From the NCBI GenBank assembly GCA_964583185.1, contig CAZOVL010000010.1:1-49346 (forward strand): a stretch of 49,346 bases of DNA, read 5' to 3'. The number at the start of each line of letters is the position of its first letter. Position 1 is the stretch's first letter. The translations under genes were made by a program, and so were the position numbers. A model generated the notes under the pieces. That model was not told the origin of the DNA. It ran no database searches and saw only the letters and a list, made by a program, of their open reading frames with translations. This DNA is from Bacteroides_E sp964583185. Lineage in GTDB: Bacteria > Bacteroidota > Bacteroidia > Bacteroidales > Bacteroidaceae. This document shows, piece by piece, positions 34,122-41,642 of this stretch.

Positions 34122-36020
34122 ATGAATAAAAAACTTAACTTATTGGGATTCTTGATCCTTATACTGAGTTTTCACTCCTGTAAACAGGAGAAAACAACGT
34201 ATTTACAAGATCAATACGCCCAAATATTAGACATCACCTACACGCCTAATGCTGAAACACGTAGTACAGGTTGGTTTACAGATCAAGGGGCGTGGATGGG
34301 GTTTACAATCCCGGATGAAAACAATTGGATAAATGGTTTTTGTGGTCCTTTCAGTTTGGATCATAGAACTTGGATAGCTAGTGCAGCAGTTCATGTTACC
34401 TATAAGAATAAAGACATCAAGCTAGTACACGCATCAACTAACTACCTACCGGGTGAAATTCACCTGGTGGCTAAGTCGGATGAAGGAACGCTTACGCAAC
34501 AACTGTTCTTTGTAGATAATCAAACGGCTCTATTGCATATAACCTCCACTTCTAACGAGCCTTTATTGCTTTCAGCCTTGAACTGGGACACTGGGGTTAT
34601 TTTAGGGAAAGAGCAAAATAAAGTGATAGCAACGCATCCTAATGGAGAGATTGTGACGCTTACTTTCCCTGAGAGTATGGAGATTAAACACAATGAGAAA
34701 AACTATGAAGTTATCAGTACGAGTAAAGATTTCTATGTAGAGATTAATCATTTCTTCAAAGAGATGGAAAATGGTACTTCTGTTATAGAATATCCTTCGC
34801 TACTAGCTAATGCAAAGAAGTTGGAACAGGAAAGCAAACAACGATGGAACAATTACCTCAGTGCAGTATTGAGAAATGATATGCCAGACAAATACAATCG
34901 GATTGCGGTAAAATCGGTAGTAACCTTAATAGCCAATTGGCAAAGCAGTAAAGGTGGATTATTACACGATGGAATTGTTCCTAGTCACGCTGTGGGTTAT
35001 TTTATGGGCTTTTGGGCGTGGGATACTTGGAAAACTGCCGTAGCTATGGCTAAATTCACCCCGGAACTAGCTAAAGACCAGATTCGATCAATGTTTGACT
35101 ATCAACTAATTGATGGAATGATTATTGATTGCATCTACTCCAATCCGGAGGAAAACAATCAAAGAGATAGTAAACCTCCTTTAGCTGCCTGGGCTGTTTA
35201 CGAAGTTTACAAACAGACAAACGATTTGGCATTCCTGAAAGAGATGTATTATCCCCTTGTGTCTTATCATAAATGGTGGTATGATAAAAGAGATCACAAC
35301 CAAAATGGTATTTGTGAGTTTGGCTCAACCGATGGTACTCTTGTGGCAGCGGCTTGGGAAAGTGGAATGGATAATGCCATCCGATTTGATGAAGCAGAAA
35401 TGGTCCAAAACAGCACAGATGCCTGGAGTGTTAATCAGGAGAGTGTTGACTTAAATGCATATCTAGCTTATGAGTATAAGCTATTAGAGAAGATTGCTAA
35501 AATCATTGACCAACCATTAGAGTTATCGGTTATCAACACTGATGTAGCAGATTATTTCTTTGATGAAGAAAATGGTTTCTTCTTTGACAGGCGCCTGAAG
35601 GATGGTTCTTTTATTGTGGAATTTGGTTGTGAAGGATATACTCCTTTTTGGACAGGCATAGCTAGCCAAGAGCAGATGGACAAAGCGATTGTTCACTTTC
35701 AAGACCCACATCAATTCTCAACTTACATTCCTTTTCCAACGGCTGCAGCTAACAATCCTAAGTTTATGCCTAACGGTTATTGGAGAGGTCCCATCTGGCT
35801 CGATCAGACTTATTTTGCAATTAAGGGGCTACGGAATTACGGATACAATGAGTTAGCCGATAACTATACAGAACAAGTTTTTGAACGATTGGACGGATTA
35901 ACAGAAAGTGCTCCGATACACGAGAATTACGATACACATACAGGAGGTAGATTAAAAGCTCCACATTTTAGCTGGAGTTCTGCCCACCTCTTGATGCTAT
36001 ATAATGAATATAAAAAATAA
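34122..36020 (+). CDS. GH63-like alpha-glycosidase lipoprotein (YgjK/MGH-like)
   Basis: A 632-aa lipoprotein (lipobox 'LSFHSCKQE', Cys20) with an N-terminal beta-sandwich and a C-terminal (alpha/alpha)6 barrel. Barrel motifs include 'GFWAWDTWKTAVAMAKFTPE', 'DSKPPLAAWAVYEVY', 'NGYWRGPIWLDQTYFAIKGL' and 'ENYDTHTGG'. These are characteristic of clan GH-G family 63 enzymes such as YgjK and mannosylglycerate hydrolase; the Glu of 'ENYD' is the likely base. The product is probably glucose or a similar alpha-linked sugar. It is the last gene of the SusCD operon, and with the beta-galactosidase it implies a substrate with both linkages. Confidence 0.82.
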   Translation: MNKKLNLLGFLILILSFHSCKQEKTTYLQDQYAQILDITYTPNAETRSTGWFTDQGAWMGFTIPDENNWINGFCGPFSLDHRTWIASAAVHVTYKNKDIKLVHASTNYLPGEIHLVAKSDEGTLTQQLFFVDNQTALLHITSTSNEPLLLSALNWDTGVILGKEQNKVIATHPNGEIVTLTFPESMEIKHNEKNYEVISTSKDFYVEINHFFKEMENGTSVIEYPSLLANAKKLEQESKQRWNNYLSAVLRNDMPDKYNRIAVKSVVTLIANWQSSKGGLLHDGIVPSHAVGYFMGFWAWDTWKTAVAMAKFTPELAKDQIRSMFDYQLIDGMIIDCIYSNPEENNQRDSKPPLAAWAVYEVYKQTNDLAFLKEMYYPLVSYHKWWYDKRDHNQNGICEFGSTDGTLVAAAWESGMDNAIRFDEAEMVQNSTDAWSVNQESVDLNAYLAYEYKLLEKIAKIIDQPLELSVINTDVADYFFDEENGFFFDRRLKDGSFIVEFGCEGYTPFWTGIASQEQMDKAIVHFQDPHQFSTYIPFPTAAANNPKFMPNGYWRGPIWLDQTYFAIKGLRNYGYNELADNYTEQVFERLDGLTESAPIHENYDTHTGGRLKAPHFSWSSAHLLMLYNEYKK

Positions 36021-36052
36021 CTTAACCGTTCAAACTTTACACACTTAAAAGC

Positions 36053-36090
36053 AAAAAAGGTCAATGAGCATTGTACTCATTGACCTTTTT
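36053..36090. terminator. Bidirectional terminator
   Basis: AAAAAGGTCAATGAG (36054-36068) pairs perfectly with CTCATTGACCTTTTT (36076-36090) around a 7-nt loop, with T runs on both strands. It separates the glycan operon from the convergent yqhD/hdeD pair. Confidence 0.95.
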
Positions 36091-36109
36091 AATGGTATAT
36101 ACTTAAAAA

Positions 36110-36706
36110 TTAGTAATCTTCCTCGTCTTGTTCCTCAATAATAACAGCATCTTCTATGGAGTGAGAAGAAGAGATATCTTGTTTTTTATTACGGTATCGA
36201 GTAAACTTAAACCAGTTAATCAATTCAGATACAGCATAAACAATACAGGCAACACCAATAATCATTAAGGCTGTTTCCCGTACTCCAATAGGATTAAATA
36301 AAGAGAGAATTCCTGCCAGCAGAATTAAAGAAGGAACCACATAAAACCCCAAAGGAACGCGTATCCAACGCCGGGCCGATGTTAATGAGGCAATTTGTTG
36401 TATTCCTCCTAATAATAAGATAAACCCTAGAATAAAGGTAAATACATTGGCAAAGAAATTAGGCATAATAACAAGCATTAAACCCAATAAAAAAGCACCT
36501 ACCCCATCAACGGGGAAAGACCGTAACCCTCCTTTTTTTCTCTGTCCGGCCAAATAACTCAAAAGAGTAATTAAACCGGAAGCAATAAATAATACACCTA
36601 TGGTTAGTATAATATACTCTATGGCAGCATCAGGCCATAACACTAATATCAATCCTATAATTAGAGCAAATATGATGCGAATAAAAGAATAGTTTAATTT
36701 TTTCAT
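36110..36706 (-). CDS. HdeD/DUF308-family membrane protein
   Basis: A 198-aa protein with six hydrophobic segments in three pairs (for example 'IIFALIIGLILVLWPDAAIE', 'AFLLGLMLVIMPNFF', 'LILLAGILSLFNPI'), the repeated 'G..L...P' pattern of HdeD/DUF308. The C-terminal tail is highly acidic (EEQDEEDY). Its ATG is 1 nt after the stop of the alcohol dehydrogenase gene, so the two are one operon. HdeD is linked to acid resistance in enterics; the role here is unproven. Confidence 0.85.
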   Translation of the reverse strand: MKKLNYSFIRIIFALIIGLILVLWPDAAIEYIILTIGVLFIASGLITLLSYLAGQRKKGGLRSFPVDGVGAFLLGLMLVIMPNFFANVFTFILGFILLLGGIQQIASLTSARRWIRVPLGFYVVPSLILLAGILSLFNPIGVRETALMIIGVACIVYAVSELINWFKFTRYRNKKQDISSSHSIEDAVIIEEQDEEDY

Positions 36707-36707
36707 A

Positions 36708-37859
36708 TTACATTACGCTTTTTAATATTTCTTTTGCAACAGCACCTGTTACATTACCAGACTCTCCATAAGCTACATTTGCCTGATGGAATCGGTTTTC
36801 TATCTCCTGAATAGTATCTTCACCTATCCCCTCTTCACTCAATCGGGTGGTCAGTCCTAAAGATCTAAAAAATTGTTCCGTTTGTTCTATGGCCTGATGG
36901 ATTTTCTTCTCTGGGTCTTTTTCAGAAATACCCCATATGCGTTCTGCATATTGTATGATTTTAGCTCCTTTCTGCTCCTTCAACACACGCAGTGTACCCG
37001 GGAAGACAATGGCCAAGGAATGCCCGTGAGTAAGTCCTTTCAATGCTGTTAACTCGTGTCCAATCATATGGGTAGCCCAATCTTCTGTAACTCCCATACC
37101 CAAGAAACCATTCAGTCCCATAGTGGCAGAGAACATAAAATCAGCCATTAAGTTGTAGTTTGTTTGATCTTTCATTATTTGAGGAGCTATTTCAATAACT
37201 GTATGCAAAACTCCTTCTGCCCACCGATCCATAACTCTTGACTGGTTGGGGGTGGTCATATATTGTTCCATAACGTGAACGAAAGTATCTACCAACCCAC
37301 AAGCCAAATGGTGCTTTGGCAAAGAATAAGTAGTTTCCGGATCGAGCACCGAGAATACAGGAAAAGTATAAGGAGAGGCAAAGCTTCTTTTCTCTTTCCG
37401 CTGACGAGATGAGATGACTCCTCCAGAATTCATTTCCGAGCCTGTTGCAGGTATGGTTAATACAGTGGATAAAGGAATAGCTTTCGTTATCAAAGGAGGT
37501 CGGCACACTAAATCCCAAGCATCTCCGTCATAACAAAGTCCTGCTGCAATTAACTTGGTTCCATCGAGCACAGAACCACCACCTACAGCTAAAAGATAAT
37601 CAACCTTTTCCTCTTTTCCTTTTTGAATTGCCTGACTCAAAGTATCAATATCAGGGTTAGATTCTATACCCCAGAATTCAAGGGTATGGTGGTTTTGTAA
37701 TGCTTTGGATACTTGATTATAAACCCCATTGCGTTTCACACTTCCACCACCAAAGGTTAACATAATGGTTTTATCTTGGGGAATTTCTTTCGCTATTCTT
37801 GCAATCATTCCTTTACCAAAAAGTAAACGAGTTGGATTTTGAAATATAAAATTATCCAT
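36708..37859 (-). CDS. yqhD: Iron-containing alcohol dehydrogenase, YqhD-like
   Basis: A 383-aa group III alcohol dehydrogenase. The nucleotide-binding part has 'LTFGGGSVKRNG' (Gly-rich, Ser40) and 'GGGSVLDGTKLIA'. Metal ligands match YqhD at a constant offset of 3: Asp191 and His195 ('LVDTFVHVMEQY'), His264 and His278 ('THMIGHELTALKGLTHGH'). YqhD enzymes are NADPH-dependent aldehyde reductases that detoxify lipid-peroxidation aldehydes. It sits just upstream of the HdeD-like gene, consistent with a stress role. Confidence 0.92.
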   Translation of the reverse strand: MDNFIFQNPTRLLFGKGMIARIAKEIPQDKTIMLTFGGGSVKRNGVYNQVSKALQNHHTLEFWGIESNPDIDTLSQAIQKGKEEKVDYLLAVGGGSVLDGTKLIAAGLCYDGDAWDLVCRPPLITKAIPLSTVLTIPATGSEMNSGGVISSRQRKEKRSFASPYTFPVFSVLDPETTYSLPKHHLACGLVDTFVHVMEQYMTTPNQSRVMDRWAEGVLHTVIEIAPQIMKDQTNYNLMADFMFSATMGLNGFLGMGVTEDWATHMIGHELTALKGLTHGHSLAIVFPGTLRVLKEQKGAKIIQYAERIWGISEKDPEKKIHQAIEQTEQFFRSLGLTTRLSEEGIGEDTIQEIENRFHQANVAYGESGNVTGAVAKEILKSVM

Positions 37860-37927
37860 CTTTATTGTTTTTAATATTCTACCTATTGTAATAAGTAAAG
37901 TAACTAAGTATTACAAGAAAAAACAAG

Positions 37928-37935
37928 TAAATTTG
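37928..37935 (+). promoter_or_regulatory. -7 box (TAAATTTG) upstream of ogt
   Basis: Exact match to the Bacteroidales -7 consensus TAnnTTTG, 60 nt before the ogt ATG. No clear TTG at the right spacing upstream, so the match is partial. Confidence 0.4.
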
Positions 37936-37994
37936 TGGAGTTTTTTATATCTTCAAGCAAGTTGGAATCTAATCAATAAAAAAAACTCCTCGCA

Positions 37995-38594
37995 ATGAAA
38001 AATCAAAAAAACGATATAGAAATCAGGATAAAGAAAACAGAAGTACTAACCTTGCAACATTTCAAGGAAGAGGTGAATTATGCCACATATGATAGCTCCT
38101 TATTTAAGGAGTTATTTATTGCCTCCTCATCGGAAGGAATCTGCTTTCTTGCACCACACTGTACTTTAGACCAAGGAAAAGAGGAGCTGAAAAAACAGTA
38201 TCCAAATGCTATTTTAACATTCAAGAGAACAACTGCTACAGAAGAAATGGCACATTTATTAAATGAGACTACTCTTCCAGAAAAATTCTATAAATTACAC
38301 TTAATTGGTACTCCTTTTCAACAGAAAGTATGGGAAGCATTAATAAGCATACCGAGAGGCAAGACCAAAACCTATCAAGAAATAACTCAGGAAATTAAAT
38401 ATGGCAAAGCTTTTCGTGCAGTTGGAAGTGCCATAGGAAGAAATCCAATCAGCCTATTAATTCCTTGTCATCGAGTAGTTAGAACCAATGGAGAATTAGG
38501 TGGATATCGCTGGGGCTTAACTGTAAAAGAGACCCTATTATCCTATGAAAACAGATTAAATAAAAAAAACCTCCATTATTTATTGGTTAATTAA
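37995..38594 (+). CDS. ogt: Methylated-DNA--protein-cysteine methyltransferase
   Basis: A 199-aa protein. The C-terminal half has the helix-turn-helix ('GKTKTYQEITQEIKYGKAFR') and the active site 'LIPCHRVVRTNG' with acceptor Cys158, then 'LGGYRWG'. The N-terminal ribonuclease-like half ('VNYATYDSSLFKELFIASSS', 'GICFLAP') is more like the C-terminal module of Ada than E. coli Ogt. It repairs O6-alkylguanine by irreversible transfer to the Cys. It is a single gene just before the trpB leader. Confidence 0.95.
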   Translation: MKNQKNDIEIRIKKTEVLTLQHFKEEVNYATYDSSLFKELFIASSSEGICFLAPHCTLDQGKEELKKQYPNAILTFKRTTATEEMAHLLNETTLPEKFYKLHLIGTPFQQKVWEALISIPRGKTKTYQEITQEIKYGKAFRAVGSAIGRNPISLLIPCHRVVRTNGELGGYRWGLTVKETLLSYENRLNKKNLHYLLVN

Positions 38595-38614
38595 ATAAAT
38601 CTTTTCTAGCTTTG
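38583..38614 (+). promoter_or_regulatory. Promoter of the trpB leader transcript
   Basis: TTG at 38583-38585 and TAGCTTTG at 38607-38614, 21 nt apart, fit the Bacteroidales -33/-7 consensus (TTTG, then TAnnTTTG). The -33 part overlaps the end of ogt. The expected start of RNA is a few bases downstream, leaving a leader that includes the Trp peptide. Confidence 0.75.
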
Positions 38615-38645
38615 CAAATAGAAAAAAAAGAACAATAACACTTTT

Positions 38646-38747
38646 ATGAGAAATTTATCAGTACATACATCTTGGTGGTGGCGTCAATTACAACTCAATA
38701 GTCGTAAGGGATTGGCACTCGTATGTATAAATTTAAATAGTATCTAA
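38646..38747 (+). CDS. trp leader peptide with three consecutive Trp codons
   Basis: ATG 38646 starts a 33-codon ORF (stop 38745-38747) with TGG-TGG-TGG at codons 10-12 (38673-38681). It lies between the promoter and a strong hairpin before trpB, the classical arrangement of tryptophan attenuation. Ribosome stalling at the Trp codons when tRNA-Trp is uncharged would favour an antiterminator. A similar leader class (Bacteroid-trp) is known from Bacteroidales. I could not pick out a clear antiterminator by eye. Confidence 0.88.
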   Translation: MRNLSVHTSWWWRQLQLNSRKGLALVCINLNSI

Positions 38748-38771
38748 AAAGTAAATAGAGATATTACAATC

Positions 38772-38810
38772 AAAAGAGTCCTGTCGCACTTGCGGCAGGA
38801 CTCTTTTTTT
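38772..38810 (+). terminator. Attenuator terminator before trpB
   Basis: AAAAGAGTCCTGTCGC (38772-38787) pairs with GCGGCAGGACTCTTTT (38792-38807), with one G-T pair and an ACTT loop, followed by T to 38810. It lies 25 nt after the leader peptide stop and 36 nt before the trpB ATG, so read-through must be regulated. Confidence 0.92.
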
Positions 38811-38846
38811 ATATGCATATTTTTAATATAAATAAAACTTAAAACA

Positions 38847-40061
38847 ATGAATGATTTTTTAGTAAATGAAAACGGGTATTACGGTGAATTTGGTGGAGCT
38901 TTTGTTCCGGAGTCTCTTCTTCCATCCATTAATGAACTGAAAGAAAATTATTTAAAGATTACACAAACTGAAGATTTCAGGAAAGAGTTTAATCAGTTAT
39001 TGAAAGATTATGTTGGACGTCCTTCTCCACTTTATTATGCCAACCGATTATCTCAGAAGTATGGAGCTAAAATTTACCTAAAGCGTGAAGACCTGAATCA
39101 TACAGGTGCACATAAGATAAACAATACCATTGGGCAGATTCTTATGGCTAGTCGGATGAATAAGAAAAAGATAATTGCAGAAACCGGTGCAGGACAACAC
39201 GGCGTTGCAACAGCTACTGTTTGTGCTTTAATGGGTATGGAATGTATGATTTTTATGGGAAAGACGGATGCAAAGAGACAACGTCTGAATGTAGAGAAAA
39301 TGAAGATGTTAGGAGCAAAAGTAAGAGTCATAACCTCAGGGAATCAAACCTTAAAGGATGCCACTACAGAGGCCATACAATACTGGAGTGAAAATTACAC
39401 TGATACCTATTATCTTATTGGTTCAGCAGTAGGTCCACATCCCTATCCGGATATGGTCACCCGTTTTCAGTCGGTTATTTCTGAGGAGATAAAAAAACAA
39501 CTTATAGAACAAGAAAATAGGAATTATCCGGACTATCTCATTGCTTGCGTAGGAGGTGGAAGTAATGCTGCTGGAACAATATATCACTACCTAAACGATG
39601 AACGGGTTAAAATTGTATTAGCTGAAGCCGGAGGACTTGGCTTAAATTCAGGACAGACAGCAGCAACTCTCAATCTAGGAAAAAAAGGAGTATTGCACGG
39701 ATCATATACCTATGTGATGTTAGATGAAGAAGATCAGGTTATAGAACCGTATTCTATTTCTGCCGGATTAGACTACCCTGGAGTGGGGCCTTTACACGCT
39801 CACTTAAAACAGGAGAGAAGATCGCACGTCTTTGCCATAACAGATGATGAAGCACTTGATGCTGCCTTTGAACTAACCAAAACAGAAGGAATTATTCCGG
39901 CAATTGAATCGGCTCATGCACTTGGAGTTCTCAATAAGATAAAATTCAAGCCTACAGACGTTGTGGTATTAACGGTTTCCGGACGAGGAGACAAAGATAT
40001 GGATACTTACTTATCGGAATTAAAGAAACGATCTGAGGCATATAGTTTTGCTGAAATATGA
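38847..40061 (+). CDS. trpB: Tryptophan synthase beta subunit
   Basis: A 404-aa PLP enzyme. It has 'GYYGEFGGAFVPE' at the start and the PLP lysine Lys90 in 'NHTGAHKINN'. The phosphate-binding motif 'CVGGGSNAAGT' and 'ETGAGQHGVA' are also present. It condenses indole with serine to make tryptophan. Unlike the usual Bacteroides operon, where trpB heads trpEGDCFA, here it is followed by a terminator and an asparaginase gene, so it is monocistronic yet keeps a trp attenuator. It appears to be the canonical TrpB1 type. Confidence 0.97.
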   Translation: MNDFLVNENGYYGEFGGAFVPESLLPSINELKENYLKITQTEDFRKEFNQLLKDYVGRPSPLYYANRLSQKYGAKIYLKREDLNHTGAHKINNTIGQILMASRMNKKKIIAETGAGQHGVATATVCALMGMECMIFMGKTDAKRQRLNVEKMKMLGAKVRVITSGNQTLKDATTEAIQYWSENYTDTYYLIGSAVGPHPYPDMVTRFQSVISEEIKKQLIEQENRNYPDYLIACVGGGSNAAGTIYHYLNDERVKIVLAEAGGLGLNSGQTAATLNLGKKGVLHGSYTYVMLDEEDQVIEPYSISAGLDYPGVGPLHAHLKQERRSHVFAITDDEALDAAFELTKTEGIIPAIESAHALGVLNKIKFKPTDVVVLTVSGRGDKDMDTYLSELKKRSEAYSFAEI

Positions 40062-40086
40062 ATATTTTTTTATGATAGAAATAAGG

Positions 40087-40136
40087 ATCAGATACGTTAT
40101 TTTTTCATTATAAAACACGTATCTGATTTCTTTTTT
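40087..40136 (+). terminator. Terminator after trpB
   Basis: ATCAGATACGT (40087-40097) pairs perfectly with ACGTATCTGAT (40117-40127), followed by a T-rich stretch. The loop is 19 nt, which is long, but the perfect 11-bp stem and position 26 nt after the trpB stop support termination. Confidence 0.75.
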
Positions 40137-40245
40137 CCACCAGATGATAAACTATGAAAACATTTAGTTGATGGCAATCTTTTTGTATGTAAAGTTTAGA
40201 TGAAAACAAAAGTCCAAACAATAAAAATCAGACTAATAAAATGTC

Positions 40246-40253
40246 TATATTTG
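40246..40253 (+). promoter_or_regulatory. -7 box (TATATTTG) of the asparaginase gene
   Basis: Exact match to TAnnTTTG, 27 nt before the ATG at 40281. No obvious TTG at the -33 position. Confidence 0.5.
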
Positions 40254-40280
40254 TCAGAAATTACCTAATATACAAACTTT

Positions 40281-41324
40281 ATGAAAGTAGATACCCCATC
40301 AATACTACTAATATATACTGGTGGAACTATCGGAATGATAAAAAACGAAGTTTCCGGAGCACTTGAAAACTTCAATTTTGAACGCTTAATGGAATATATT
40401 CCTGAAGTAAAAGAATTTAATCACAATATATCTGCACACTCCTTTAATCCTCCAATGGACTCATCCGATTTAGAGCCATCTGCTTGGGTGGCTATGGCTA
40501 AGGTGATAGAAGACAATTATGAGGATTATGATGGCTTTGTTATTTTACATGGAACAGACACCATGGCCTATTCTGCTTCTGCACTAAGCTTTATGTTGCA
40601 AGATCTGAATAAACCGGTAATTTTTACCGGCTCACAACTTCCCATTGGAATGTTAAGAACCGATGGAAAAGAAAACCTAATTACATCCATTGAAATTGCA
40701 GGAGCAAAAGATGAACAAGGGCTGCCTATGGTTCCTGAAGTCTGTATTTTCTTTGAGAACAAACTAATGAGAGGAAATCGGACGACTAAAATACACGCTG
40801 AAAACTTTAGTGCCTTTCGTTCTTTTAACTACCCTTGTTTAGCTGAAGCGGGGATACACATTAAATATAACACTGCATTTATAAAAAAACCTACACAGAA
40901 AAAACTAACGGTACGAAATCAATTTGACCCTAATGTGGTGGTCTTAACTTTATTTCCAGGTATTCAAGAAGAAATTGTTCACTCAGTTTTACACATAAAA
41001 GGAATTAAAGCCTTGTTGCTTAAAACTTATGGATCAGGAAATGCCCCTCAAAAAGAATGGCTTATAAGAGAACTTAAAGAGGCTATTAATAGAGGTATCG
41101 TTGTTGTAAATGTAACACAATGTCCTGCAGGATCAGTAGAAATGGAGCGTTATGAAACAGGAATTCAACTCCTTAAAATTGGTGTTACCAGTGGACACGA
41201 TTCAACTTCTGAATGTGCCATTACCAAACTGATGTTTTTATTGGGACAAGGATTTTCATCAGAAAAAGTAAGAGAACTGATGGAAACAGACTTAATTGGA
41301 GAAGTAACAGAAAAAATCCAATAA
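40281..41324 (+). CDS. ansA: Type I L-asparaginase
   Basis: A 347-aa cytosolic enzyme with no signal peptide, which marks type I. The two catalytic threonines lie in 'IYTGGTIGM' (Thr16) and 'LHGTDTMAYSASALSF' (Thr92, Asp93). 'TGSQLPIGMLRTDGKENL' and 'TYGSGNAP' are standard. It hydrolyses asparagine to aspartate and ammonia. It is monocistronic with its own -7 box. Confidence 0.95.
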   Translation: MKVDTPSILLIYTGGTIGMIKNEVSGALENFNFERLMEYIPEVKEFNHNISAHSFNPPMDSSDLEPSAWVAMAKVIEDNYEDYDGFVILHGTDTMAYSASALSFMLQDLNKPVIFTGSQLPIGMLRTDGKENLITSIEIAGAKDEQGLPMVPEVCIFFENKLMRGNRTTKIHAENFSAFRSFNYPCLAEAGIHIKYNTAFIKKPTQKKLTVRNQFDPNVVVLTLFPGIQEEIVHSVLHIKGIKALLLKTYGSGNAPQKEWLIRELKEAINRGIVVVNVTQCPAGSVEMERYETGIQLLKIGVTSGHDSTSECAITKLMFLLGQGFSSEKVRELMETDLIGEVTEKIQ

Positions 41325-41334
41325 ATAGATATCT

Positions 41335-41385
41335 CGGTCTAGTACTCTCAACACTTAGAGAAAACTAGACCGAAACTCTCTTTTT
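41335..41385 (+). terminator. Hairpin after ansA, related to the CTAG palindromic repeat
   Basis: CGGTCTAGT (41335-41343) pairs with ACTAGACCG (41364-41372), with an extra CTCTC/GAGA pairing inside, and T's follow. The arms share the CGGTCTAG core with the repeats at 1338 and 23310, so this may be a decayed copy now serving as a terminator. The rest of 41325-41642 is AT-rich, with TAATTTTG (41514-41521) as a possible -7 box for the next gene. Confidence 0.6.
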
Positions 41386-41642
41386 CCATTCCTTGCCAAA
41401 GACTACCAGCAGTTTCTTTTTATACAACCCTTCCCTTCTATCCTTTTTCAATTTTTTTTACCATACACAAGCAAATTAACTGTATAATATATGCACATTA
41501 TATACATTTTATATAATTTTGCATTTATACGATTACTTTAACGAGGAAGATACTCAATAACCTTCGAAGGACTCATTCTGTCATACCTCCCCCGCTTATT
41601 CAAGCAATCGATTTTTACATATCAATTAAAAAATCAAATTAG

